64,000 nucleotides of DNA from Phyllobacterium zundukense (lineage in GTDB: Bacteria > Pseudomonadota > Alphaproteobacteria > Rhizobiales > Rhizobiaceae): contig NZ_CP104970.1 of NCBI RefSeq assembly GCF_025452195.1, positions 62,001 through 126,000 of the forward strand, given 5' to 3'. The notes beneath the pieces were generated by a model that saw nothing but the letters and a program-made list of their open reading frames with translations, did not search any database and was not told the origin of the DNA. The translations under genes were made by a program, and so were the position numbers. Below are positions 18,217-27,468 of the stretch, in pieces. The number at the start of each line of letters is the position of its first letter. Positions within the stretch are counted from its first letter, which is position 1.

Positions 18217-18963
18217 ATGAGCGAGCGCCAATTAGGCGACGTCATCCTCGATCGACTTAGAACGATGATCATCAGCAACGAACTGCGACCAGGAATGAAA
18301 CTCGTCGATCGTGCTCTGGCCCGCGATCTGGGAGTGAGTCGTACCCCCGTCCGGGAAGCGTTGGGCCGCTTAGTCGAGATCGGCATCGTCGATTACCGCG
18401 AGCGAGGGTTCTACGTTGTCAATGCGGATTCACGGCGAGTTGCGGATCTCTATCACCTCCGAGAGATCTTAGAGGTGGGTTCGATCCAACTCGCAGCTGC
18501 GAATGTCCAGCCGACCGATATTCAAGAGCTTCGCGACATCCTGCTGCAAATTGAGAAATTGCAGGCCAATCCGGCACGCAAAGGTGAAGAGGTCCGCTTA
18601 GGGCTGGCTATTCATCAGATTCTCGCCCGTTCGAGCGGCAACAGAGCAATACAACAGGCCCTCGACCGGTTGTTGGACCAGATGCTGACCTTTGTCTGGA
18701 TGGAGGTTCTCAATGAGAGCGAGGAGGCTTCTGCGACCTCGCATCGCGAGCATAAGCTAATCGTCGACTTGGTCGACACTGGCCGGGGGCAGGAGGCGGC
18801 GGAGGTGATCCGGGTGCATCTTCGTTCGGCAAGGGAGCACGTCATCTCCGTCATGCGCGCCCGTGAAGCATTGTTCGCCCCAGCTAGAGCATCGATCCCG
18901 ATGGAAATCGTGCACCACCGGGCGGCTGGCCCCCAAATTAATAAAGGAGGCTCCTGTGTCTAG
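18217..18963 (+). CDS. GntR family regulator, FCD subgroup, leading an ABC/catabolic operon
   Basis: A 248-residue paralogue of the regulator at 17314: winged helix with LGVSRTPVREALGRLVEIGIV and an FCD domain containing LAIHQILARSSGNRAIQQAL. ATG 18217 is preferred to the upstream in-frame ATG at 18169, because AAAAGG precedes it and the family N-terminus then aligns with its neighbour. Its stop overlaps the start of the ABC ATPase gene by 8 bases, and the ATPase's ribosome-binding site lies inside this gene. The regulator is therefore co-translated with the operon it probably controls. Confidence 0.9.
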   Translation: MSERQLGDVILDRLRTMIISNELRPGMKLVDRALARDLGVSRTPVREALGRLVEIGIVDYRERGFYVVNADSRRVADLYHLREILEVGSIQLAAANVQPTDIQELRDILLQIEKLQANPARKGEEVRLGLAIHQILARSSGNRAIQQALDRLLDQMLTFVWMEVLNESEEASATSHREHKLIVDLVDTGRGQEAAEVIRVHLRSAREHVISVMRAREALFAPARASIPMEIVHHRAAGPQINKGGSCV

Positions 18964-20140
18964 CCAAATAACTCCCACTCTCGAATATTCGATGCCAGAG
19001 TTAGGCTTCTCCTCATGTCCAAGCACAGAACCACGAGGCCTTGGTAAAAGCGTCCAGGTTAGGCTCGCCTCCAAATTCTATGGTGATTTCGCGGCGCTGA
19101 AAGACGTCACTTTAACAGTCAATCCAGGCGAGTTCCTGACGCTGTTAGGGCCAAGCGGCTCAGGAAAGACGACGATGATGATGGCGATCGCCGGGTTCAC
19201 GGATCTAAGCTCCGGCACAATCCTAATTGATGAAACCCGTATAGATCACCTACCGCCCAATCGTCGCAATATCGGGGTTGTGTTTCAGCATCTAGCGCTT
19301 TTCCCGCATATGTCGGTCGCAGACAACGTGGCGTTCCCCCTGAGGATGAGAGGCGTCCCCGAGGACGAGGTCCGCGTACGGGTTCGGCGTGTGCTCGAAC
19401 TGGTGGAGTTGCCCGCCTTTGGCGAAAGGCTACCGTCTCAGCTGAGCGGCGGCCAACAACAACGGGTTGCATTCGCGCGCGCGGTTGTTTTTGACCCTCC
19501 TGTTCTTCTGCTTGATGAGCCTTTAGGCGCGCTCGATCGCAAGTTGCGTGAAAGCATGCAAGCCGAGTTGAAAAGACTTCAACGGCAGCTCGGGATAACG
19601 ACGATCATGGTCACCCATGACCAGGAAGAGGCGCTGACTATATCTGATCGAATCGCGGTCATGAGCAACGGTCAACTTGAGCAGATTGGTTCTCCTGAAG
19701 AGCTTTACCAATATCCGGCCACGCCATTCGTTGCGGATTTTGTGGGTGACACAAATCGCATTATGGGGACGGTCCGCACTATAGCTGGGGAATTTTGTAC
19801 GATCCTCACTACTGGGGCGATCGAATGTACGGGCCAGACACGCCACGGGCATGATGCAAGCGTTGCAGCGTTGGTAGTGCGTCCTGAGCATGTTCTCGTG
19901 GGACAAGAAGTTGCTGATGTCGCGAACCGGTTTGATGGCGTGATTGAGAACGTCACCTATGCCGGAGACTCTATCAAGTATGTGATCCGAATTTCGCGCG
20001 AAGACACTTTGGTAGCGAGAACCCGGAACGTACGGCATCAGCCTCGGTTGCGTGTCGGAGATGCCACAATAGTCGGCTGGAGACCCGATGACGCTGTGGT
20101 CTTCGTGCCGATGAACTCGATCAGCGAATGCCGGAACTAA
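18956..20140 (+). CDS. Polyamine-type ABC transporter ATP-binding protein
   Basis: A 394-residue PotA-like ATPase. Walker A GPSGSGKTT is at residues 65-73, the signature is [14 protein letters not shown], Walker B is VLLLDEPLGALD, and a C-terminal TOBE-like regulatory domain follows. The GTG at 18956 has AAAGGAGG five bases upstream. About 35 residues precede the usual family start, so a shorter protein is possible. It works with the binding protein at 20162 and the fused permease at 21256. Family members carry spermidine, putrescine, iron or thiamine; the genes downstream favour an amine or amino-acid derivative. Confidence 0.9.
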   Translation: MSSQITPTLEYSMPELGFSSCPSTEPRGLGKSVQVRLASKFYGDFAALKDVTLTVNPGEFLTLLGPSGSGKTTMMMAIAGFTDLSSGTILIDETRIDHLPPNRRNIGVVFQHLALFPHMSVADNVAFPLRMRGVPEDEVRVRVRRVLELVELPAFGERLPSQLSGGQQQRVAFARAVVFDPPVLLLDEPLGALDRKLRESMQAELKRLQRQLGITTIMVTHDQEEALTISDRIAVMSNGQLEQIGSPEELYQYPATPFVADFVGDTNRIMGTVRTIAGEFCTILTTGAIECTGQTRHGHDASVAALVVRPEHVLVGQEVADVANRFDGVIENVTYAGDSIKYVIRISREDTLVARTRNVRHQPRLRVGDATIVGWRPDDAVVFVPMNSISECRN

Positions 20141-20161
20141 CAAAAAACAGGGAGGAATATT

Positions 20162-21244
20162 ATGGGACAGAATTTGACGCGGCGCTCATTCACCTCGGGC
20201 CTCGCAGCGGGTGCCGCACTCGCAAGCTTTGGCCGAGCGCGAGCCCAGAGCTCCGGCACGGTGGTGATCGCTTCATTTGGCGGCCAGTTTCAAGATGCCC
20301 AGCGAAAAGCGCTCTTTGAGCCATTCGAAAAGTCTACCGGCATCAAGGTAGTGGAAGCGACGGGACCTTCGCTCGCGAAAGTGCGCACGATGAATATGAG
20401 CGGCAACATCGAATGGGATGTGGCTGAGTTTACGCCTGCAGACTTCCTGGTACTGGCGGAGAACAATCTCCTTGAGAAGATCGACTATAGCGCCATCGAT
20501 AAAAACATTATCGCGAGAGTGGACAGGCGCGTAGTGCATCCTTACGGGGTTGGGGCGCTGTTCTATTCAAACGTCATCGCATTCAATACGAAGCGATATC
20601 CGACCGGCAAGCATCCGCGGAGTTGGGCTGAGGTTTGGGATGTCCAAAAATTTCCCGGTCCGAGAATTATGCCGTCCGGTACCTATGTCGTACGCCCGAA
20701 CGAGTTCGCGCTATTGGCGGATGGAATTCAACCTCAGCAGCTGTATCCGCTCGATCTGGAGCGCTCCTATCGTAGTCTTTCCAACATAAAGCCGCACGTC
20801 GTGAAATGGCAAACGACGGGTGCCATGGCTCCCCAAGCAATTGTCGATGGCGAAGCCGACTTCGGTATGGCGTCCCAAGGGCGCATTGCGCAGTTGAAGG
20901 CGCAGGGAGCGCCAGTTGACTACGACTGGAACCAAGGTCTCGTTGCTGCTGACTATTGGGGAATCCCTAAGGGGGCGAAGAACGTCCAGAACGCTCTCAA
21001 GTTCATAGAGTTCGCATCACGACCTGAGCCTCAAGCTGAACTCAGCAAATTGATCCCATACTCTCCGTCAAACCCCGACGCTTTCAAGCTGCTCACTGAT
21101 GAGCAAGCTAAGGACCTCGCGACCGCCCCAGATAACCTGCAAAAGCAAGTTTGGCTCGACGCTGCATGGTGGGCTCAAAAGTCCAATGGGAAATCGAATA
21201 TCGAACGAAACATCGACATGTGGAACGCTTGGTTGCAGCGCTGA
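20162..21244 (+). CDS. Polyamine-type ABC transporter substrate-binding protein
   Basis: A 360-residue periplasmic protein of the PotD/extracellular binding protein family. A twin-arginine-like signal (TRRSFTSGLAAGAALASFG, cleavage near ARAQS) starts it, followed by VVIASFGGQFQDAQRKALFE, WDVAEFTPADFLVLAENN and the hinge GVGALFYSNVIAFNTKRY. AGGGAGGAATATT before the ATG gives a strong ribosome site. The ligand cannot be named from sequence alone; the PotD fold binds cationic amines but also sugar acids and opine-like molecules in rhizobia. Confidence 0.88.
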   Translation: MGQNLTRRSFTSGLAAGAALASFGRARAQSSGTVVIASFGGQFQDAQRKALFEPFEKSTGIKVVEATGPSLAKVRTMNMSGNIEWDVAEFTPADFLVLAENNLLEKIDYSAIDKNIIARVDRRVVHPYGVGALFYSNVIAFNTKRYPTGKHPRSWAEVWDVQKFPGPRIMPSGTYVVRPNEFALLADGIQPQQLYPLDLERSYRSLSNIKPHVVKWQTTGAMAPQAIVDGEADFGMASQGRIAQLKAQGAPVDYDWNQGLVAADYWGIPKGAKNVQNALKFIEFASRPEPQAELSKLIPYSPSNPDAFKLLTDEQAKDLATAPDNLQKQVWLDAAWWAQKSNGKSNIERNIDMWNAWLQR

Positions 21245-21255
21245 GGAGATAACAA

Positions 21256-23028
21256 ATGAGCACAGGAGCTGCGACAGCCAGAACACACGCGGGTGTTCAG
21301 TGCGAGAAGTTTTTTACAGAGCTGCTCCGCCGCCACGGCTTCCTGCTGCTCATGCTTCCGGCGCTTTTACTACTGGGTGCGGTTTATGGGGTGCCCATTT
21401 TTAGGCTGCTCGCCACCAGTTTCGGCGCGAATGAATGGTCCTTGAACAGCTACGAGGTAGCGCTGACGGATCGCTACATGTGGAAGGTGCTTCTAAGCAC
21501 TCTCCGTTTATCGGCAGAGGTCACAGCATTGTGCCTGCTTCTGGGCTATCCCGTTGCCTATCTAATGATCAGGTCCGGCCCTCGCTGGACCCAGGTTCTC
21601 ACAATCCTAGTCGTATTACCTATGTGGACCAGTGTACTCGTGCGATCATACGCATGGATTGTGGTGCTAGGCCGCAACGGGATTGTAAATCAGCTTCTGG
21701 CGGATGGCGGGCTGATCTCAGAACCTCTCACACTCTTGTACAATCGGTTCGGCGTCTACGTCGGCATGGTTCATATTATGCTGCCTTATATGATCCTGCC
21801 GCTCTACGCAGCCATGAAACGGGTTGATCTGCGACTAGTAGATGCGGCCAGAAGCGCCGGTGCTGGCGCACTAGCAGCTTTCACCTTGGTATTCGTTCCT
21901 CTTACCGCGTCCGGGATTGTGGCGGGATCGCTTCTCGTCTTTATCCTAAGTCTTGGTTTCTTCGTCACGCCGGCATTGCTGGGAGGGGCTGGCGACGTAA
22001 CATACGTCATGCTTATCGAGCGCCAATTGAATGAGTCCCTCAACTGGGAACTAGCGGCGGCAATGGCGGTTATCCTGCTGGTCGCGACCCTGATACTTGT
22101 TGCCATGTATTGGAGGCTTGTAGGAATTACCGGCCAGGACGGGGCAAGTCGTGGGCAAGTGACACCGAGCCGGACATTGCGCACTGCAACGCGTGCGCTC
22201 GCTACTTGGCAGTCCGCATTCAGTTCCAGTTCGTCCGCGAGCCGCTTCGTCACGCCGGTACTGGGCTGGGCTGTTGTCGGATTTCTGATTGCCCCTATCT
22301 TGATCTTGTTCCCCCTTAGCTTGAGCGCCTCGCCGTTCCTGGAATTTCCACCACGTGGGTTCTCGTTGCAATGGTATGAGAACTATTTCAATCGACCTGA
22401 TTGGATCGCGGCTACCTGGGTTAGTATCAAGGTCGCGACACTCACAATGTTTGCAGCCACGCTGTTGGGGACCCTAGCTGCCATCGGCATCGTGCGGGGG
22501 CGCTTTCTGGGGGCTCGTCTCGCCACCGCGTTTCTGGTGTCGCCTTCGATCGTGCCGACCCTGATAACAGCCGTGGCCGTTTACTTCCAGTTTGCACGGT
22601 TCCAGTTGGTTGGTACCATCACAGGGCTGGTACTCGCTCACGTGGTGCTGGCTCTGCCGTTGGTTGTAATCGTCGTTTCAGGTGCATTGCGCAGCGTCGA
22701 CATCCGACCGGAGCAGGCGGCTCGTAGCCTGGGGGCCACTTCGATGACAGCTTTTCTCAAGGTTACTCTGCCAGCGATCAAACCCGGTATTATTACAGCA
22801 GCGTTCTTTGCCTTTCTCGCCTCCTTCGATGATGTCGTCCTCGCACTATTCCTCAGCGGTACATCGGCAACCACCCTTCCGAAGCGAATGTGGGATGGAG
22901 TCCGCTTCGAAGTCGATCCAACCATCGCTGCCGTCTCCACATTGATGATCATGGTCTCAATCGCTCTCTTGGTGGCGCCACAACTCGCTTCACTGAGATC
23001 TCGCCCGGCTGGACGCACCGATGGGTGA
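21256..23028 (+). CDS. ABC transporter permease with two fused membrane domains
   Basis: This 590-residue protein holds two complete MetI-like permease domains in one chain, where polyamine systems usually have separate PotB and PotC subunits of about 280 residues. Each half has its own EAA loop: DAARSAGAGALAAF near residue 200 and QAARSLGATSMTAFLKVTLP near residue 490. The halves are joined by a polar, Ser/Thr-rich linker around residues 290-325 (SRGQVTPSRTLRTATRAL). No stop or frameshift is needed, so the fusion appears real. Similar fused permeases occur in the FbpB type of iron transporters. Confidence 0.87.
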   Translation: MSTGAATARTHAGVQCEKFFTELLRRHGFLLLMLPALLLLGAVYGVPIFRLLATSFGANEWSLNSYEVALTDRYMWKVLLSTLRLSAEVTALCLLLGYPVAYLMIRSGPRWTQVLTILVVLPMWTSVLVRSYAWIVVLGRNGIVNQLLADGGLISEPLTLLYNRFGVYVGMVHIMLPYMILPLYAAMKRVDLRLVDAARSAGAGALAAFTLVFVPLTASGIVAGSLLVFILSLGFFVTPALLGGAGDVTYVMLIERQLNESLNWELAAAMAVILLVATLILVAMYWRLVGITGQDGASRGQVTPSRTLRTATRALATWQSAFSSSSSASRFVTPVLGWAVVGFLIAPILILFPLSLSASPFLEFPPRGFSLQWYENYFNRPDWIAATWVSIKVATLTMFAATLLGTLAAIGIVRGRFLGARLATAFLVSPSIVPTLITAVAVYFQFARFQLVGTITGLVLAHVVLALPLVVIVVSGALRSVDIRPEQAARSLGATSMTAFLKVTLPAIKPGIITAAFFAFLASFDDVVLALFLSGTSATTLPKRMWDGVRFEVDPTIAAVSTLMIMVSIALLVAPQLASLRSRPAGRTDG

Positions 23029-23062
23029 GACGAGTTGCATCACTTTGATCAAAGGAAACAGC

Positions 23063-24196
23063 ATGGGCACGAACCTCAACTTCTCGAAGGCAGAGTACGA
23101 CACTAGAGTTCGAAATGTGCAGTCTGACATGCGATCTCAGGGTCTCGATGCGCTGCTGGCTTTTGAACCAGAATCAATCACCTACCTGACCGGCTTCCTT
23201 TCGCCGAGAGGTTACAACTGCTTTCATTTTGCCATCATTCCTGTCGATGGCGATCCCGTTCTGTTCTTTCGCGATCTGGAAGCTTACCATTTTCAACGAA
23301 GCGCCGCGTTCGAGAGAAATTTTCGCTGGGCGGACGGAGACGACGTTGACGCTCTCGCTGTAGGTGCAATCAAATCAATTGTCGGAGAATCGCCCAAGGT
23401 TGGGATCGAGAAGTTCGCTTGGCAACTGAACGCAAGTCGGTACGAAAGGCTCACAGGTCTGCTGCCGAAGACTTTGGCGATCATAGATGCTGGCAACCTC
23501 GTTCGGAAACGACGCCTCATCAAGTCCCCGGCCGAGATAGACTACCAACGGCGCGCAGGACGCGCGGCTGAAGCGGCAATGGATGCTGCGCGCAAGGTGG
23601 CCCGTGCGGGAGAGCGCGAAAGAGATATAGGCGCTGCCGTTGCGGCAGCCATGGTGGTCGCTGGCAGTGACCGGGCCGAGCCGGGACCGATCGCGTCGGG
23701 CGAGGCTGCGAAGTCCATCCATTGCATGTACACGGATCGTATCCTGCATGCCGGTGATACAGTTCAGTTAGAAATGTGCCCTCACGTCCAAAACTATCAT
23801 GCACGTTTCATGCGCCCGCTTAAAGTCGGGCATGCAACAGCCGCAGAAAAGCGACTAGCGGATCAGCTATTCAAGATTCAGGATCGGGCATTGTCCGAGA
23901 TAGCTCCCGGCATTGGAGCAACCGTGCCAGATCAGATCTACCGAGAGGGGGTCGTCGCAACGGGAATAGTAGAACGGTATATAAATAAGACATTCTACTC
24001 GGTCGGATTGATGCTCTATCCAAATGGAGCTGAGTATTTGGAAGTCACGCCGAAATCAACGTGGTCATTCCAAGTCGGCATGACGTTTCATACCTATCTC
24101 GTCGTAGATGGTTTTGCCGTAAGCGAAACGATAGCCATTACTGCCACTGGGTATGAAAAACTCACAAACTATCCTCGGGAGCTTATTGTATCATGA
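23063..24196 (+). CDS. Creatinase/aminopeptidase P fold (M24) hydrolase, atypical metal site
   Basis: A 377-residue pita-bread fold protein with an N-terminal creatinase domain (ITYLTGFLSPRGYN, EKFAWQL) and a C-terminal M24 domain. The usual metal ligands are largely replaced: the D-x11-D pattern reads QLEMCPHVQNYHARFMRP, and the EPG glutamate is missing in GMTFHTYLVV, while SETIAIT keeps a glutamate. This resembles metal-independent members such as creatinase and the ectoine hydrolase EutD/DoeA, which cut C-N bonds in amidine or lactam-like rings. ATG 23063 follows AAAGGA. Its stop overlaps the next start (ATGA). Confidence 0.78.
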   Translation: MGTNLNFSKAEYDTRVRNVQSDMRSQGLDALLAFEPESITYLTGFLSPRGYNCFHFAIIPVDGDPVLFFRDLEAYHFQRSAAFERNFRWADGDDVDALAVGAIKSIVGESPKVGIEKFAWQLNASRYERLTGLLPKTLAIIDAGNLVRKRRLIKSPAEIDYQRRAGRAAEAAMDAARKVARAGERERDIGAAVAAAMVVAGSDRAEPGPIASGEAAKSIHCMYTDRILHAGDTVQLEMCPHVQNYHARFMRPLKVGHATAAEKRLADQLFKIQDRALSEIAPGIGATVPDQIYREGVVATGIVERYINKTFYSVGLMLYPNGAEYLEVTPKSTWSFQVGMTFHTYLVVDGFAVSETIAITATGYEKLTNYPRELIVS

Positions 24197-25209
24197 AAGA
24201 CCTAACTTCGGCGGTCGAGCATAGACAAGAACATCGCTTCGCGAGATCTCGAGACCCGCGGTCGGCCGCCAAAATACTTGTCTACCATCCCGAGCCGGAA
24301 GATTATGTGGTGGGCATTCGCCGGGCGCTTCCGGATGCAGAGGTGGTTTTTGGTTCTGATCCCGATTTTCTAAGACAGCACATCGGCGATACCGAAATCA
24401 TATTGGCGCCACGGTTTCCTGTGGAAGCGCTCCAGGATGCACAACGGCTCAAATGGATTCAGTCGACGAATTCAGGCGTAGACTTTCTCGTGCCGGTTCG
24501 CGAGCGCCTAAAGAATACCTTGGTCACCAATGCTCGTGGCGTGCACGGCGAGGTTATGGCTGACTACGTCTTGGGCACAGTGACGATGTTGCACTGGGAC
24601 TTTCCGGACTTGCTGCGTCAGCAGGCCGCGCAACAGTGGAAACCAAAGTTTGTTGATCCGCTGTCAGGTAAAACGATCGGCATTGTTGGTTTGGGGGCGA
24701 TCGGTGCGGAGATAGCGAGAAGAGCAAAGTCGGCTGGGATGACTGTCTTGGGTATGAGGCGCGGATCCGCGCGGCTCGGCGAACCAGTCGATCAATATTA
24801 TACTAGAGAAGAGTTCGACGAGTTTCTCTCTCGGTCCGACTTTGTCGTGCTGGTGGTGCCAGCGACCACCGAGACTTACAAGCTGGTAGGCGCGAAGGAG
24901 TTGAGCGCAATGAAGCGCTCGGGCTACCTGATCAATATTTCTCGCGGATCGGTTGTGGATGAGTTGGCTCTCATAAGAGCAATTGGAGACGGTCAGATCG
25001 CCGGCGCTGCTCTTGACGTGTTTGAGGTAGAGCCGCTTCCGCCTACCAATCCTCTTTGGACGATGCCGAACGTCATTGTCACATCGCACATCGCAGGAAA
25101 TCCAACGGAGTATCCTCGGCGTATACTTGAAATTTTTTTCGAGAACGCCAGGCGATATCTGGCTGGCGAAGATCTCATCAACGTCGTGAACCTGGCGAGG
25201 GGGTATTAG
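24193..25209 (+). CDS. D-2-hydroxyacid dehydrogenase
   Basis: A 338-residue NAD(P)-dependent 2-hydroxyacid dehydrogenase, interconverting a 2-oxo acid and a D-2-hydroxy acid. The nucleotide-binding motif is GLGAIGAEIARR. The catalytic Arg is in NISRGSVVDE, the Glu in DVFEVEPLP and the His in VTSHIAGN. Overlap with the previous gene (ATGA) indicates coupling. The first 27 residues are a polar extension not typical of the family. Role in this operon is not obvious; it may remove a hydroxy acid released from the imported compound. Confidence 0.88.
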   Translation: MKDLTSAVEHRQEHRFARSRDPRSAAKILVYHPEPEDYVVGIRRALPDAEVVFGSDPDFLRQHIGDTEIILAPRFPVEALQDAQRLKWIQSTNSGVDFLVPVRERLKNTLVTNARGVHGEVMADYVLGTVTMLHWDFPDLLRQQAAQQWKPKFVDPLSGKTIGIVGLGAIGAEIARRAKSAGMTVLGMRRGSARLGEPVDQYYTREEFDEFLSRSDFVVLVVPATTETYKLVGAKELSAMKRSGYLINISRGSVVDELALIRAIGDGQIAGAALDVFEVEPLPPTNPLWTMPNVIVTSHIAGNPTEYPRRILEIFFENARRYLAGEDLINVVNLARGY

Positions 25210-25210
25210 G

Positions 25211-25993
25211 ATGCTGCAGAGCGTCTCTCCTCTCGTGGGAATCTCCACCTGCATTCGGCCAATCGAGGGTCAAGACTGGCATGCCGTGCAGGACAAATAC
25301 ATTGTCGCAATGGCAGTCTGCGCGCACCTTGCCCCCGTTTTGTTGCCAGCCTTGGGCCCCGACTATGCGAAGAGTATCATCTCGCACCTTGATGGGCTGT
25401 TCTTGACTGGCAGCCTCTCCAACGTTGCACCAGAGATTTACGGTGCTTCGCAGGAGATCGAAGGTGATTTTCTTGATCCCAAACGTGATGAAACCGCCAT
25501 TAGCCTCATTAAATTAGCGATCCAACAGGACATTCCGCTGTTTGGTGTTTGCAGAGGGTTGCAAGAGCTGAATGTCGCCTTCGGCGGCACCTTGTGTGCC
25601 CGGCTGCACACGCGGCCCGACAAGATTGATCATCGAGCTACTGCAAATGCGACCAAGGACACGCGCTACGGCAAGGCGCACTCCGTGAGCTTGGCCGGCG
25701 GCTCATTGTTGTCGGGATTGGTTGGGGCAGACACCATCGAAGTGAATTCACTACATGAGCAAGGAATAGATCAACTGGCAGCAAACCTGGAGATCGAGGC
25801 GCTGGCACCGGATGGAGTGATAGAAGCCGTGCGCGTTCGGGACGCTGGGTTTGCTGTCGCCGTTCAATGGCATCCGGAATGGCATTTTTGGGAGGATCCG
25901 CCCTCGCAGGCACTTTTCAAGGCCTTTGGAGAGGCCGTGCAGCGGCGCGCATATCAAAGGCGCCGTTCCGCTGCTCAGCCGTTATCCGTTTAA
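25211..25993 (+). CDS. Gamma-glutamyl-gamma-aminobutyrate hydrolase-like (PuuD family, peptidase C26)
   Basis: A 260-residue class I glutamine amidotransferase-fold hydrolase. Nucleophile Cys is in FGVCRGLQELN, and the His and Glu are in QWHPEWHF. PuuD cleaves gamma-Glu-GABA to glutamate and GABA; next to a class III aminotransferase and an aldehyde dehydrogenase this would give GABA, then succinate semialdehyde, then succinate. No PuuA (glutamyl ligase) or PuuB homologue is visible here, so the substrate may be an imported gamma-glutamyl compound rather than one made inside the cell. The start lies one base after the previous stop. Confidence 0.87.
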   Translation: MLQSVSPLVGISTCIRPIEGQDWHAVQDKYIVAMAVCAHLAPVLLPALGPDYAKSIISHLDGLFLTGSLSNVAPEIYGASQEIEGDFLDPKRDETAISLIKLAIQQDIPLFGVCRGLQELNVAFGGTLCARLHTRPDKIDHRATANATKDTRYGKAHSVSLAGGSLLSGLVGADTIEVNSLHEQGIDQLAANLEIEALAPDGVIEAVRVRDAGFAVAVQWHPEWHFWEDPPSQALFKAFGEAVQRRAYQRRRSAAQPLSV

Positions 25994-26011
25994 TCAAGGA
26001 CCAAGTATATA

Positions 26012-27385
26012 ATGTTCAATCCAGCCAAGTCGCATCCAAATGCGACCAACCAATTCATCCATCCCTTCACCCAGCTTGCCGAGGTCGAAGACGATGGGCC
26101 AAATGTGATCGTCTCGGGTAAGGGAGTCACGGTAACCGACTGTGACGGCCGCGAGTTGCTCGACGGCTTCGCAGGGCTATGGTGCGTGAACATTGGGTAT
26201 GGCCGAAGCGAAGTTATCGAAGCAGCACAGCGGCAAATGTCAAAGCTGCCATATGCTTCCAGTTTTTTTGGTTTTGCTAACGAGCCGGCACTGCAGCTCG
26301 CGGAAGAACTCGTTCGGCTTTCTCCAGAAAGCCTTCAGCATGTCTTCTTCACGTTAGGCGGCTCGGATGCTGTCGACTCCACGTTGAAAACAATTCGCTA
26401 TTTCTTCAACGTCACGGGCCGGCCAGAGAAGAAACACGTGATTGGGCTCGAGCGGGGTTATCATGGTGTGAGTTCGACCGGTGCGGGTCTCACCGGCCTT
26501 ACTAGTTGCCACCGCTTTTTCGATCTTCCTCTTCCGAACCAGCACCATATTCCATCTCATTATCGGTATCGGAGTTCCTATGGAGTCACAGATGCCGAGA
26601 TCATCAGCGGGAGCGTGGCCGCGCTTGAAACGAAGGTCACTGACCTCGGCGGGTCGGAGAAAGTAGCTGCATTTTTTTGCGAGCCGGTGCAGGGGTCAGG
26701 GGGCGTCATTGTGCCGCCGGAGGGCTGGTTAGCTGCCATGCGCGATGCCTGCGCAAAGCTCGACATCCTATTTGTGGTTGACGAGGTGATCACCGGATTT
26801 GGTCGCACGGGCCAGCTTTTTGCGTGCGATTGGGAGCGTGTCGAGCCCGACATTATGATCATCGCAAAGGGGTTGACCTCAGGCTATTCGCCCATGGGAG
26901 CGGTGTTAATGAATGACGAGATTTACCGCGCCCTGGTCGACAAAGTGCCGCGCGATCTACCTTTCGCACACGGCTTCACTTACACGGGCCACCCCGTCTC
27001 TGCAGCCGTTGCTCTCGCGTGCCTTGAAATTTATGAGCGCGAACGGCTGCCGGAGAACTCGAAGGTGGTCGGAGCTCACCTGCTCAACGGCCTCGATGCG
27101 CTTCGGGAACATCCTTGGGTCGGCGATGTTCGTGGCAAAGGGCTGCTCGCAGCTATCGAGCTGGTTGCAAATCGGGAGACCCGAGAATCATTCGATCCGC
27201 GGCTAAACGTCAGCCAGCTGGTTCGAAGAAAAGCTTACGAAAACGGCCTCATCGTCCGCGCATTCTCCGACAACGTTATTGGCCTGGCGCCACCATTGGT
27301 GGTCGGAGAGGGCGATATTGATCAGATGCTGGATCGACTCGCTCGAGCAATCTGTGCAGCCCAGACTGACTTGCGCGAAGCATGA
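26012..27385 (+). CDS. Class III PLP aminotransferase (omega-amino acid type)
   Basis: A 457-residue fold-type I aminotransferase of class III, which moves terminal amino groups (GABA, beta-alanine, putrescine) to pyruvate or 2-oxoglutarate. The PLP lysine is Lys286 in IIAKGLTSGYSP, preceded by the Asp of VVDEVITGFGRTG. HPFTQLAE near the N-terminus and GYGRSEVIEA are usual in the omega-amino acid:pyruvate group. Two more class III enzymes lie in this window (31789 and 42510), all three in separate operons. Spacing to neighbours is short, consistent with one transcript. Confidence 0.9.
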   Translation: MFNPAKSHPNATNQFIHPFTQLAEVEDDGPNVIVSGKGVTVTDCDGRELLDGFAGLWCVNIGYGRSEVIEAAQRQMSKLPYASSFFGFANEPALQLAEELVRLSPESLQHVFFTLGGSDAVDSTLKTIRYFFNVTGRPEKKHVIGLERGYHGVSSTGAGLTGLTSCHRFFDLPLPNQHHIPSHYRYRSSYGVTDAEIISGSVAALETKVTDLGGSEKVAAFFCEPVQGSGGVIVPPEGWLAAMRDACAKLDILFVVDEVITGFGRTGQLFACDWERVEPDIMIIAKGLTSGYSPMGAVLMNDEIYRALVDKVPRDLPFAHGFTYTGHPVSAAVALACLEIYERERLPENSKVVGAHLLNGLDALREHPWVGDVRGKGLLAAIELVANRETRESFDPRLNVSQLVRRKAYENGLIVRAFSDNVIGLAPPLVVGEGDIDQMLDRLARAICAAQTDLREA

Positions 27386-27468
27386 GATGACCTTTCCGGT
27401 GCTGAGAAGTGCAATCATCGGTGCTCTGGCAACAACCGCGCCGAACGAGAACTATGAGGATAAAAATA

